Shown one piece after another: positions 35,051 through 43,217 of a DNA stretch of 64,000 nt (positions within the stretch are counted from its first letter, which is position 1; each line of letters starts with the position of its first letter). The notes beneath the pieces were generated by a model that had not been told where the DNA came from, made no database searches, and worked only from the letters and a program-made list of their open reading frames with translations. The translations under genes were made by a program, and so were the position numbers. The stretch is taken from assembly GCF_018885265.1 (NCBI RefSeq), contig NZ_CP076538.1:6112001-6176000 (forward strand), written 5' to 3'. Source of the DNA: Amycolatopsis aidingensis (GTDB lineage: Bacteria; Actinomycetota; Actinomycetes; Mycobacteriales; Pseudonocardiaceae).

Positions 35051-35090
35051 GATTCTCAGGATGCCGCTTTCGCCGGGCTCGTGCCCGCGC

Positions 35091-35136
35091 TCTCAGCGTC
35101 CTCTCAGCCACCAGGGGACTCTCAGGGCCATCTCAG
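35091..35136. promoter_or_regulatory. Paired direct repeats, probable response-regulator operator
   Basis: TCTCAG occurs at 35091, 35102, 35120 and 35131, i.e. two pairs each with an 11-bp period, with an additional copy at 35054. Tandem 5-6 bp half-sites about one helical turn apart are the normal target of OmpR-type regulators. The sites lie between the divergent regulator gene and the LolA-like gene. Confidence 0.55.
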
Positions 35137-35222
35137 ACCTCGGAGGGAAGTCTGGACGTCGGGACATCGCCACACTGTGGTCAGAGGAACAGGGCGCTGA
35201 CCGACCAGGGAGAGGACAAGTC

Positions 35223-36353
35223 GTGAATCCGAAGAAGAGAGCCATCACCGTCGCAGCAGCCGGTACCGCGCTCGGCGTGGCCGGCCTCGGCCTGATCGCC
35301 ATGCCAGCGGGCGCGGGCAGCGAGCCACAGCTGCCCGAGGTCAGCGCCGAGGAGCTGGTGGAGTCCGCGGTCACCGCCGAGCACCCCGCGTTCGGTGGCA
35401 CGGTGCAGGTGGACAACCAGCTCGGCCTGCCGACCCTGCCCGGCATGGGTCCGCTCGAGCTGGACGCGGCCGAGGTGCACAGCAACGGCCAGGACGCCAG
35501 CCGGCTCGGGCTGCGCGACGGCAGCGCCGAGCGGACGATCGTGCACAACGGCAACACGGTGTGGACCTACGACTCGGCGGAGAACACCGCAACCAAGCTG
35601 ACACTGCCCGCCGAGGCCGAGCGCAAGCGGGACCAGCTCCCGCGGGAGAGCGAGCTGAACGGCAACCCGGCCGAACTGGCGGCCACCGTGCTGGACCGGG
35701 TCCGGGAGACCAGCACCGTGGCGGTGGACGGCACGGCGACCGTGGCCGACCGCCCAGCCTACGAGCTGGTGCTCACCCCGAAGCCGAGCGAACGCACGCT
35801 GCTGCGTGAGGTCCGGGTAGCGGTGGACGCGGGCACCCGGATGCCGCTGCGGCTCGCGGTGCACACGCACGGCACCACCGAGCCCGCGCTGCAGGTCGGC
35901 TTCAGCGACATCAGCTTCGGCGAGCAGCCTGCCGAGCTGTTCCAGTTCACCCCGCCCGCCGGTGCCACGGTGACCGAGGAGAACGCGACCGAGCACCACG
36001 AGAAGGGCAGGGAGCACGCCGAGGGCACCAAGGACGCCAAGGACGCCAAGGACGCAGCCGACATCCGGGCCGTCGGGGACGGCTGGGACACCACGCTGGT
36101 CGGCAGTGTCCCCGGCGAGATGCTGAACCAGCAGTTCGGCGCCGAGGAGGGTCGCGACGACGACCGGCGCGAGGGCCGCCCCGCCGATGTGCGCGGGCTG
36201 CTGCAGCAGCTCGGCAAGCAGGTGAACGGCTCGTTCGGCACCGGCTACGTGATCAGCACCAAGGTCGGCACCGCGCTGGTGACCGAGGACGGCCGCTTCG
36301 CCGCGGGCTTCGTCCCCGAGCAGGTCCTGATCCAGGCGCTGGAGCAGGAGTGA
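35223..36353 (+). CDS. Secreted LolA-like (outer-membrane lipoprotein-sorting fold) protein
   Basis: The product has 376 residues. A signal peptide (NPKKRAITVAAAG... to AGAG near residue 30) leads to a LolA/DUF2092-like beta domain (~40-245; VWTYDSAENTATKLTLP, YELVLTPK, VDAGTRMPLRL). A charged linker with a triple KDA repeat (AAGGACGCC-type units) precedes a C-terminal domain. Such proteins in Gram-positives are proposed to bind lipids or report envelope state. The GTG at 35223 follows GAGAGGAC. The gene is followed by an ABC exporter pair 19 bp downstream and is divergent from a two-component system, suggesting a single functional module. Confidence 0.85.
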   Translation: MNPKKRAITVAAAGTALGVAGLGLIAMPAGAGSEPQLPEVSAEELVESAVTAEHPAFGGTVQVDNQLGLPTLPGMGPLELDAAEVHSNGQDASRLGLRDGSAERTIVHNGNTVWTYDSAENTATKLTLPAEAERKRDQLPRESELNGNPAELAATVLDRVRETSTVAVDGTATVADRPAYELVLTPKPSERTLLREVRVAVDAGTRMPLRLAVHTHGTTEPALQVGFSDISFGEQPAELFQFTPPAGATVTEENATEHHEKGREHAEGTKDAKDAKDAADIRAVGDGWDTTLVGSVPGEMLNQQFGAEEGRDDDRREGRPADVRGLLQQLGKQVNGSFGTGYVISTKVGTALVTEDGRFAAGFVPEQVLIQALEQE

Positions 36354-36372
36354 TCCGCAGGGGAGCCGAGGG

Positions 36373-37395
36373 ATGAGCATCCCAGCAGGCTCGGCGGGCG
36401 CGGACGCGACACCGGAAGCGTCCGCGCCCGCCGCGCGTACCCGCGGGCTGCGCAAGACCTACGGCTCGACCGTCGCGGTGGACAACGTCGACCTGGACGT
36501 GCCGGAGGGTTCGGTGCTCGGCATGCTCGGCCCGAACGGCTCCGGCAAGACCACCACGATCCGGATGCTGCTCGGGCTGGTCCGCCCCACCGAGGGCGAG
36601 GCGCAGCTGCTCGGTCATCCCATGCCGGATGCCGCCGCGCATGCCCTGCCCGAGGTCGGCGCGCTGGTGGAGGGCCCGGGGTTCCACCCGTTCCTTTCCG
36701 GGCGGGACAACCTGCTCCGGCTCGCCGCGGCCGAGCCGAAACTGGCGCGCTCGCAGGTCGCCGACGCGGTCGGCGGCGCGCTGGAGCGGGTCGGTCTCAC
36801 CGGTGCCGCCACGCGCAAGTACCGGGGGTACTCGCTGGGCATGAAGCAACGGCTCGGCCTGGCCGCGGCGCTGCTGGTGCCGCGCAGGATGGTGGTGCTG
36901 GACGAGCCGACCAACGGGCTCGACCCGGCAGGCACAAGGGAGATCCGCCGGATCATCGCCGAGCTGCACGCGGCCGGGGTGACCGTGCTGGTCTCCTCGC
37001 ACCTGCTGGCCGAGGTGGAGGCCACCTGCACGCATGTCGCCGTGCTGCACGCCGGGACCGTGGTGGCGCAGGGTGAGCTGGCCGAGTTGCTCGAATCCGG
37101 GTCCCCCGGCCTCATCGTGTCCACACCGGAGGGTTCCGAAGCGGTAAAGGCATTGCGGGAAAACCGGATCCTCAGCCGGATCACCCCGGAGGGGGTACGG
37201 GTGGACCTCACCACCGCGACCGCGCCGGTGGTGCTGGAGACCCTGGTCCGGGCCGGAGTCCCGGTGTACGAGGCGCGCAGGGCACGCACCGGCCTGGAGG
37301 ACCTTTTCGCCAGGCTGACCCAGAACGAATCCGATTCAGCCACATCGGATGACTCCACTGAGTCGTCCGAAATGGACATGGAGGCCGTGAGATGA
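36373..37395 (+). CDS. ABC transporter ATP-binding protein (ABC-2 exporter type)
   Basis: This 340-residue ATPase has Walker A GPNGSGKTT, signature YSLGMKQRL, Walker B MVVLDEPTNGLDP and the H-loop SSHLLAEVE, in the BcrA/drug-lantibiotic export style. A Ser/Asp/Glu-rich tail follows residue 310. It begins 19 bp after the LolA-like gene and overlaps the permease by ATGA (37392-37395). The likely role is export or removal of an envelope-active compound, under the two-component system. Confidence 0.95.
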   Translation: MSIPAGSAGADATPEASAPAARTRGLRKTYGSTVAVDNVDLDVPEGSVLGMLGPNGSGKTTTIRMLLGLVRPTEGEAQLLGHPMPDAAAHALPEVGALVEGPGFHPFLSGRDNLLRLAAAEPKLARSQVADAVGGALERVGLTGAATRKYRGYSLGMKQRLGLAAALLVPRRMVVLDEPTNGLDPAGTREIRRIIAELHAAGVTVLVSSHLLAEVEATCTHVAVLHAGTVVAQGELAELLESGSPGLIVSTPEGSEAVKALRENRILSRITPEGVRVDLTTATAPVVLETLVRAGVPVYEARRARTGLEDLFARLTQNESDSATSDDSTESSEMDMEAVR

Positions 37396-38273
37396 CGCAG
37401 GCCACGGCCGAGGTCCGGCCACCGAGCGCACCGGCCCGCCAGCCGCGGGTACCGCTGCCCCGCCTGGTGCAGGCCGAGTTGCGCTGGATCTTCCGCAGGC
37501 CACGCACCCTGATCGTGCTCGGCCTGTTCGCGATCCTGCCGGTGGCGGTCGGGATCGGGTTGGTGCTGGTCGACTCACCCGGCGGCGGCGACGGACCGGA
37601 GGGACCGACCGGCTCGCTGCTGTCCGCGGCCGCGGGGAACGCGCTGATCCTGCCGGTCGCCATGCTGGCGCTCACCCTGGGCCTGCTGCTGCCGCTCACC
37701 GCCGCGATGGCGGGCGCGGACGCGCTGGCTGGTGAGTCCTCACACGGCACCCTGCGCGGCTGGCTGCTGGCCCCGGTCAGCCGGGGCAGGCTGCTCGGCG
37801 TGAAGGTCGTCGGCGTGGCGGCGGTCGTGCTCGCCGCGATCACGGTGCTCACCCTGATCGCGATCATCACCGGGCTGATCCTGAACGGAACCGACTCGCT
37901 GTTCACCCTGTCCGGCACCACGCTGTCCTTCCCGGACGCGCTCGGCAGGATCGCGGTGGCGGTGGGCTGGGCCGCGGTGCAGGGGTGGGCGGTGGGCGCG
38001 GTGGCGCTGACGATCTCCGCCTGCACCGAGCACCCGATGCTGGTGGTGGCCTCGGTGCTGGGTGGCGTGGTGGTGTTCTCCGTGCTGCGCATGCTGGACG
38101 CGCTCGCCTGGCTGCACCCGTTCCTGCTCACCGAGTCGTTCATGTCGATCGCCGACGTGCTGCGCGATCCGATGCCCACCGCGGACCTTGGCGAGGGCCT
38201 GCTGCGCGCCGGGGCCTACCTGGTGATCGCGCTGTCCCTTGCCTACGCGCGGATCATCACCAAGGACGGCTGA
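37392..38273 (+). CDS. ABC-2 type transporter permease
   Basis: This 293-residue membrane protein has six hydrophobic segments. The cytoplasmic N-terminus has LVQAELRWIFRRPRTL just before the first helix, and the middle has AGADALAGESSHGTLRGWLLAPVSRGRLL, the typical ABC-2 permease coupling loop. It pairs with the preceding ATPase through an ATGA overlap. Its final 17 bp overlap the convergent thiamine-transporter ATPase gene, so no terminator fits between the two operons. Confidence 0.93.
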   Translation: MTQATAEVRPPSAPARQPRVPLPRLVQAELRWIFRRPRTLIVLGLFAILPVAVGIGLVLVDSPGGGDGPEGPTGSLLSAAAGNALILPVAMLALTLGLLLPLTAAMAGADALAGESSHGTLRGWLLAPVSRGRLLGVKVVGVAAVVLAAITVLTLIAIITGLILNGTDSLFTLSGTTLSFPDALGRIAVAVGWAAVQGWAVGAVALTISACTEHPMLVVASVLGGVVVFSVLRMLDALAWLHPFLLTESFMSIADVLRDPMPTADLGEGLLRAGAYLVIALSLAYARIITKDG

Positions 38274-39276
38274 GCACGGCGATCCCATCGGGGTCGAGGG
38301 CGAGCCGCACCCGGTCGCCCGCACGCAGGTCGGCGGCGACCGGGGCCACCGCGTCCACCGGGGTCAGCCTGCCCTCCACCCGGACGGACAGCCGCAGGTG
38401 GTCGCGCCGGTGCACCCAGCTGAGTACCTCGCCCGCGACCCCGGTTTCCGCCGCCCGCAACGCATTCGGCCGCAACCCCAACCGCACCGGGCCGTCCGGG
38501 ACCCCGGCGAACCGGACCTCGCCGAGCGCCGAATGCGCCACCCCGGCCCGCATCCGCGCGTCCAGCAGCGTGGTGACGCCGAGGAAACGCGCCACCGACT
38601 CGTCCGCGGGACGGGCCCACACCTCGCGCACCGCCCCCGCCTGGCGGATCCGCCCCTCGTCCAGCACCGCCACCCGGTCGGCCAGGGTGAACGCCTCCTC
38701 CTGATCGTGGGTCACCAGCAGCGTGCTGACCTTGGCCGTGCGCAGCAGGTCGGCGAGGTCGATGGCGAGCTGCTCGCGCAGCCCGGCGTCCAAACCGGAC
38801 AGTGGTTCGTCCAGCAACAGCAGCCTCGGCCGGGGCGCCAGCGCCCTGGCCAGCGCGACCCGCTGGGCCTCACCCCCGGAAAGCTGGGTCACCCTGCGAT
38901 GCTGGTAACCGGCGAGCCCGACCAGGTCCAGCAGGCTCGCCACCCGTTCCGCCCGCTCGGCCGCGGGCAGCCCGTGCATCCGCAGGCCGAACTCGATGTT
39001 GCCGGCCACATCCCGATGGGCGAACAACTGCGCGTCCTGAAACACCAGCCCGAAACCGCGGCGGTGCACCGGAACCCTGGCCAGGTCGTCGCCGTCCCAG
39101 CGGACCGTGCCGGTGGCGGCCGGTTCCAGGCCCGCGATCGCCCGCAGCAACGTCGACTTGCCCGAACCGGAAGGGCCGAGCAGGGCGAGCACGTCACCGT
39201 CGGCGATCTCCAGCGACACCTCGTGCACCGCGGGTACTCCCGAGTAGCGCACGCTCAACGACTCCACCGACAGCAT
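38257..39276 (-). CDS. thiQ: Thiamine ABC transporter ATP-binding protein
   Basis: This 339-residue ATPase has Walker A GPSGSGKST, signature LSGGEAQRVALARAL, Walker B LLLLDEPLSGLD and a C-terminal TOBE-like regulatory domain (~240-339) as in the MalK/PotA group. It starts directly after the thiP stop (TAG then ATG). Together with ThiB and ThiP behind a TPP riboswitch it imports thiamine or a related pyrimidine or thiamine phosphate. Confidence 0.9.
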   Translation of the reverse strand: MLSVESLSVRYSGVPAVHEVSLEIADGDVLALLGPSGSGKSTLLRAIAGLEPAATGTVRWDGDDLARVPVHRRGFGLVFQDAQLFAHRDVAGNIEFGLRMHGLPAAERAERVASLLDLVGLAGYQHRRVTQLSGGEAQRVALARALAPRPRLLLLDEPLSGLDAGLREQLAIDLADLLRTAKVSTLLVTHDQEEAFTLADRVAVLDEGRIRQAGAVREVWARPADESVARFLGVTTLLDARMRAGVAHSALGEVRFAGVPDGPVRLGLRPNALRAAETGVAGEVLSWVHRRDHLRLSVRVEGRLTPVDAVAPVAADLRAGDRVRLALDPDGIAVLSRPW

Positions 39277-40911
39277 CTAGAACTCTCCCACCGAACTCTG
39301 GCCGGAACGCAGCCGGTCGATCACGGTCACCACCAGCACGGTCACCAGCATCAGCAAGGCGCAGGCCGCATAGGCCATCTGGTTGTTCAGCTCGCCCGGC
39401 CTGCCGATCAGCGCGGCTATGGTCACCGGCAGGGTCGGCGCGTCCGGCCGGGCGAGGAAGCTGGTCGCGCCGAACTCGCCGAGTGCGACCACGTAGCCGA
39501 ACCCGGCCGCGGCCACCAGGGAACGGGCGGTGAGCGGCAGGTCGATCTCCCGCCACACCCGCAGCCTGCCCGCGCCGAGCGTGGCTGCGGCCTGCCGCTG
39601 CCGCTCGTCCACCGAACGCAGCACCGGCAGCACCATCCGGACGATCAGCGGGATGATCACCAGTGCCTGCGCGAACGGCACCAGCAGCGGTGAGGTGCGC
39701 AGGTCACCTGGCAGCAGGTTCAGGGTGATCAGGTACCCGAACCCGACGGTCACCGCGGACACCCCGAGCGGCAGCATCAGCGCGGCGTCCATCACCTCGC
39801 CCATACCCCTGGCCAGGCGCCCAGGGGTACGCCGCAACGCCACCAGCACCACGGCGGCCAGCACCCCGACGAGCATCGCGAGCACGGTCGCGTCGGTTGC
39901 GGTGCGCAGCGAGTTCAGCGCGGACTCCCAGCCGCTGACCGCCAGCACGTCGTCCTCCCCGCGGCCGGTGAGCGCGCGGTACCCGGCGAGGCTGAAGCCG
40001 GATCCGGTGGACACCGAACGCAGCAGCAGCCCCACGATCGGCACCAGCAGCAGCGCCAGCACGGCCAGCGCCACGCCGACCACCCACCACTCGCCCCGCT
40101 CCGGCCGCCGCGCGGTCTCCACCGCAGCGCGCAGCCGGGTGGCGCCCTCCCGCCTGCGCCGCGCCACGGCGCCGACCGCCAGTGCCGCGACCACCGCAGC
40201 GAGCTGGACCAGGGACAGCGCGGCGGCACCCGGCAGATCGAGGTACTGCACGGTACGCAGGTAGATCTCGGTCTCCAGGGTGCGGTACCGCGCGCCGCCG
40301 AGCATCAGCACGACCCCGAAGCTGGTGGCGCAGAACAGGAACACCACGGCGGCCGCGGCGGTCACCGCAGGGGCGAGCGCGGGCAGGGTGGTGCTGCGGA
40401 ACGCCAGCCACCGGGATGCGCCAAGGGATCGGGCCGAGTCCTCCAGCCGCCGGTCCAGATGCGCCCACAGCCCGCCGACCGTGCGGGCGACCACGGCGAC
40501 GTTGAAGAAGGCGTTGGCCAGCACGATCGAGACCACCCCGCCGTCCGGCAGCAGCGCGCGGAAGGCGAGCCCGACCACCACGGTTGGCAGCACGAACGGC
40601 ACCAGCACCAGGGTGCGCACCAGCGCAGTTCCCGGCAGCCGCACCCTGGCCAGCAGGAAGGCCACCGGCATCCCGGCCAGTACGGCGACCACCGTGGAGG
40701 CGGCTGCCTGCGCGATGGTGAACCCGGCCAGCCGCCAGGTCCCGGACTCGCCGAGCGCCTCGGCCACGCCGCCGTCGGCGAACCCGCGGCCGACGATCGC
40801 CAGCACCGGCCAGGCGAAGAAGACGGCGAGGAAGCCGAGCGGTAGCAGCGCGAGCAGGGCAGGCGACACCGCCCGCGCCGCGGGGGCTACTGGTTCAGCA
40901 GGGCGCGCCAC
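39277..40911 (-). CDS. thiP: Thiamine ABC transporter permease
   Basis: This 544-residue protein has about 12 helices as two fused binding-protein-dependent permease halves, each with an EAA loop (DSARSLGASRWLAFRSTTLPALAPA-like in the first half and QRQAAATLGAGRLRVWREIDLPL in the second). This is the ThiP/FbpB architecture. The GTG start at 40911 overlaps the 3' end of thiB by 25 bp, and the stop abuts thiQ, so translation is coupled. The riboswitch upstream of thiB points to thiamine rather than iron as the substrate. Confidence 0.93.
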   Translation of the reverse strand: MARPAEPVAPAARAVSPALLALLPLGFLAVFFAWPVLAIVGRGFADGGVAEALGESGTWRLAGFTIAQAAASTVVAVLAGMPVAFLLARVRLPGTALVRTLVLVPFVLPTVVVGLAFRALLPDGGVVSIVLANAFFNVAVVARTVGGLWAHLDRRLEDSARSLGASRWLAFRSTTLPALAPAVTAAAAVVFLFCATSFGVVLMLGGARYRTLETEIYLRTVQYLDLPGAAALSLVQLAAVVAALAVGAVARRRREGATRLRAAVETARRPERGEWWVVGVALAVLALLLVPIVGLLLRSVSTGSGFSLAGYRALTGRGEDDVLAVSGWESALNSLRTATDATVLAMLVGVLAAVVLVALRRTPGRLARGMGEVMDAALMLPLGVSAVTVGFGYLITLNLLPGDLRTSPLLVPFAQALVIIPLIVRMVLPVLRSVDERQRQAAATLGAGRLRVWREIDLPLTARSLVAAAGFGYVVALGEFGATSFLARPDAPTLPVTIAALIGRPGELNNQMAYAACALLMLVTVLVVTVIDRLRSGQSSVGEF

Positions 40912-41939
40912 TGTTCGACCCAGTGCTCCCGCTCGGCCTCGACCCGCTCACTCGGCAGCGAGGCGGGGTCCTCCGGCAGCGGTGCAGCCTCGGCCCAGCC
41001 CGCAGGTAGCGGTACTCCCTCGCGCGCGGGGTAGACATACATATGCTCCGCGACCGTGGCCTGGAACTCCTGGGAGAGCAGGAAGTCGACCACCTTGCCC
41101 GCACTGTCGACCTGGTCGCCGCCTGCCAGCACGCCCGCGTACTCGACCTGGCGGTAGCAGGTCTCCAGCAACGCCTTGGTGCGCGGCCTGCCGTCCTCGC
41201 CGATCTCGTTTGCGGGTGAGGAGGCGTAGGAGACCACGATCGGGCGCGGCCCCTCGCCGGAGGACCCGGAGAACTCCTGGGTGTAGGCCTCCTCCCAGCC
41301 ACTCACCGTCAGCACACCGTTGTCCCGCAACCGCGACCAGTAGTCCTGCCAGCCCTCCTCGCCGTACCGCGCGATCGTGCCGAGCAGGAAGGCCAGCCCT
41401 GGCGAGGATGTCGCCGGGTTCTGCACCACCAGCAGGCCGCGGTACTCGGGATCGGCGAGGTCGGCGTAGGTCTCCGGCTCGGGAAGGTCACGCTCGGCGA
41501 ACCACTGCCGGTCGATGTTCACGCACACATCGCCCACGTCCACGGCGGACAGCCGGTGCTGCCGGTCGATGGCGTAGCGCTGCGGACCGCGGTCGGCCTC
41601 GGGGCTCGTGTAGGGCTCGAACACCCCGGCGGCGAGGGCGCGGGAGGCGAACGTGGAGTCGACCCCGTAGGCGACGTCCGCGATCGGGTCGTCCTTGGCC
41701 AGCACCAGCTTGTTGGTCAGCTCGCCCGCGTCGCCCTCCTTGAGGATCTTGATCCGGATGCCGGAACGTTGCTCGAACTCGGTCAGCACCTCCTGCGGCG
41801 CGTTCCACGAGTCGTGGGTCGCCAGCGTCACGGTGACCGGCCCCTGCTCCTGCTGGCCTCCCCCACCCGCGAGCGTGCAACCCGCGGACAGGGCGCCGGC
41901 CAGGCACAGTGCCGCGACCGTGCGGGCCCTGCGTGTCAT
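40887..41939 (-). CDS. thiB: Thiamine-binding lipoprotein of the ABC importer
   Basis: This 350-residue lipoprotein has a signal MTRRARTVAALCLAGALSAG followed by the lipobox Cys, then a class-C type periplasmic-binding fold (VTLATHDSWNAPQEVLTEFEQ, AYGVDSTFASRAL, NPATSSPGLAFLLG), as in TbpA/ThiB proteins. The ATG at 41939 has AGGGAGG four to five bases upstream. It directly follows the TPP riboswitch and is first in the thiBPQ operon. Confidence 0.93.
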   Translation of the reverse strand: MTRRARTVAALCLAGALSAGCTLAGGGGQQEQGPVTVTLATHDSWNAPQEVLTEFEQRSGIRIKILKEGDAGELTNKLVLAKDDPIADVAYGVDSTFASRALAAGVFEPYTSPEADRGPQRYAIDRQHRLSAVDVGDVCVNIDRQWFAERDLPEPETYADLADPEYRGLLVVQNPATSSPGLAFLLGTIARYGEEGWQDYWSRLRDNGVLTVSGWEEAYTQEFSGSSGEGPRPIVVSYASSPANEIGEDGRPRTKALLETCYRQVEYAGVLAGGDQVDSAGKVVDFLLSQEFQATVAEHMYVYPAREGVPLPAGWAEAAPLPEDPASLPSERVEAEREHWVEQWRALLNQ

Positions 41940-41978
41940 GCGCCCTCCCTGTCTGCCGCCGGGACGGGGGAGGCGGCC

Positions 41979-42064
41979 TCCCTGCGCCGGCATGATCCGG
42001 ATCAGGTGCGAACGGTCGTGGGTTCGCCCCACCTCTCAGTCCGGCCGGGCCGGACTCCCGTGGC
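41979..42064 (-). ncRNA. TPP riboswitch (THI element)
   Basis: Read on the minus strand, the segment shows the conserved elements CTGAGAGG, ACCTGATCCGGATCATGCC and the closing GCGCAGGGAG, with a helper stem CCGGCCCGGCCGG between. These are the pyrimidine-sensing and pyrophosphate-sensing helices of the thiamine pyrophosphate riboswitch. It lies 40 bp upstream of thiB. A GGAGGCCGCCTCC hairpin just downstream may form the expression platform. High TPP should switch thiBPQ off. Confidence 0.95.
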
Positions 42065-42095
42065 AGAGGTGCAGCGTACCCGTCCACGTACCACC

Positions 42096-42395
42096 ATGGA
42101 GCGCATGGCAGAGATACTCAGTGATCAACAGGTCGAGGACGCGCTCGGGAACCTGCCCGAGTGGTCGAAGAACGGAAACGCCATCGAGCGCACCGCGCAG
42201 CTCGCCGGTTTCCCACAGGCGATCCAGGTGGTGAACCGGGTGGCCGAGATCGCGGAGAGCGAGAACCATCACCCGGACATCGATATTCGTTGGCGCACGG
42301 TGACTTTCCGGCTCAGCACCCATTCGGAAGGTGGCATCACGAGCAAGGACGTCGGGATGGCCGCCGAGATCGACGGCGTACTCGCCGGCATGTGA
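42096..42395 (+). CDS. Pterin-4a-carbinolamine dehydratase
   Basis: This 99-residue enzyme or accessory protein dehydrates 4a-hydroxy-tetrahydropterin. The active-site motif HHPDIDIRW is complete (ENHHPDIDIRWRTVTFRLSTHS), and the fold length is normal. No pterin-dependent aromatic hydroxylase is nearby, so the biological role here may be moonlighting or in pterin metabolism generally. Two ATGs (42096 and 42105) are possible; the first could be leaderless and the second has a GGAG only three bases upstream. It diverges from the TPP riboswitch of thiB. Confidence 0.93.
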   Translation: MERMAEILSDQQVEDALGNLPEWSKNGNAIERTAQLAGFPQAIQVVNRVAEIAESENHHPDIDIRWRTVTFRLSTHSEGGITSKDVGMAAEIDGVLAGM

Positions 42396-42482
42396 TCTGC
42401 ACGACTCGGCGCCGCCGCGGCAACATGATCCGGCCCTCGCGCGTCATCCCAGTGGGAGTCGACAGGGGAAGGGAGCGCGACC

Positions 42483-42794
42483 ATGGGCCGTATCGTGCCG
42501 CGGCAAGCCGTGACCGCCAGGCTGGGGATCGCCGGCGTGCTCGTCGCCGCCGGACTGCTGCTCGCCGTGCTGTTCGGCGGCGGGGCGCATCCAGCCGCCG
42601 CGGCGGACCACGGGCCGATGGCAGGGCAGCCGGTGGCCGGACAACAGCAGGATCGCCAGAACGAACGGGCGGCAAGGGACGGTTCCGGTGAGACGCGGGC
42701 GATCGTCGTCGGCGGGCTCGCCTTCGTGCTGATGATCGGTGCGGCTGGCGGGGTGCTCTGGTTCACCGCGCGGGACCGCAACCAGCAGCACTGA
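42483..42794 (+). CDS. Small two-helix membrane protein of unknown function
   Basis: This 103-residue protein has a hydrophobic helix at ~13-33, a Gln/Asp/Arg-rich loop ending in DGSGETRAI, and a second helix at ~74-93 followed by a short basic tail. The first helix with PAAAA could also be a signal peptide. A GGGAAGGGAG site sits before the ATG. No family was recognised. A weak hairpin at 42848-42887 follows it. Confidence 0.7.
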   Translation: MGRIVPRQAVTARLGIAGVLVAAGLLLAVLFGGGAHPAAAADHGPMAGQPVAGQQQDRQNERAARDGSGETRAIVVGGLAFVLMIGAAGGVLWFTARDRNQQH

Positions 42795-42847
42795 CCGGGC
42801 AACGTTGTGATTCCGCACACACAGCGAACTCGCTGGTAACGGACGCC

Positions 42848-42887
42848 GTGATCAAGACGCTGCGGTAGACGACAGCGCCTCGATCAC
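42848..42887. terminator. Imperfect hairpin downstream of the small membrane-protein gene
   Basis: A 15-bp stem with two mismatches (42848-42862 with 42873-42887) encloses a 10-base loop, 54 bp after the stop of the 103-residue gene. It is probably a terminator. Confidence 0.35.
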
Positions 42888-42905
42888 CGTTCTTGGATGG
42901 CTTGA

Positions 42906-43013
42906 ATGAACCGCACCGCAGCTACCCTCAGCACAGCTCAGCAGGCCTGGATCTCGGCGCTCGCCGCCGCGGGCACGCTGCTGTTGATCATCGCGCTCGG
43001 CGTACTCGGCTGA
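42906..43013 (+). CDS. 35-residue single-helix membrane peptide (small ORF)
   Basis: The ATG at 42906 opens a 35-codon frame: a polar N-terminus with NRTAATLSTAQQAW, then one hydrophobic helix (ISALAAAGTLLLIIALGVLG) ending at TGA. It is followed 15 bp later by a perfect terminator hairpin (43028-43053), which supports a real transcription unit. The ribosome site is weak (GGATGG five bases upstream). No family was recognised; it could equally be an unused frame. Confidence 0.4.
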   Translation: MNRTAATLSTAQQAWISALAAAGTLLLIIALGVLG

Positions 43014-43027
43014 GCGAACCGGAGCCG

Positions 43028-43053
43028 CACCGCGGCCGTATGCGGCCGCGGTG
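43028..43053. terminator. Intrinsic terminator hairpin
   Basis: A perfect 11-bp stem, CACCGCGGCCG (43028-43038) with CGGCCGCGGTG (43043-43053), has a TATG loop and is followed by TTT. It lies between the 35-residue ORF and the XRE regulator gene. Confidence 0.8.
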
Positions 43054-43173
43054 TTTCCGGTCAACCCACCGGATTGGCGCGAAACCCCGGGACCATGATC
43101 GAGATAGTCCGCTACCAGGCGATTTCGTAGCCACTCGACAGTGATCAACAGATACTAAGAGTAGCTAGGCCGG

Positions 43174-43185
43174 GGCAAACTTGCC
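43174..43185. promoter_or_regulatory. Short palindrome in the XRE regulator promoter
   Basis: GGCAA-AC-TTGCC is a perfect 5-bp inverted repeat with a 2-base spacer, 32 bp upstream of the regulator GTG and just before a likely leaderless -10 (TACCCT at 43207-43212). A related arm sequence (GGCAAAC) recurs in the palindrome at 44436-44454, suggesting one regulator for both. Confidence 0.4.
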
Positions 43186-43217
43186 GCTTCCGAGGTGTTC
43201 CTCGATACCCTGGTCAG

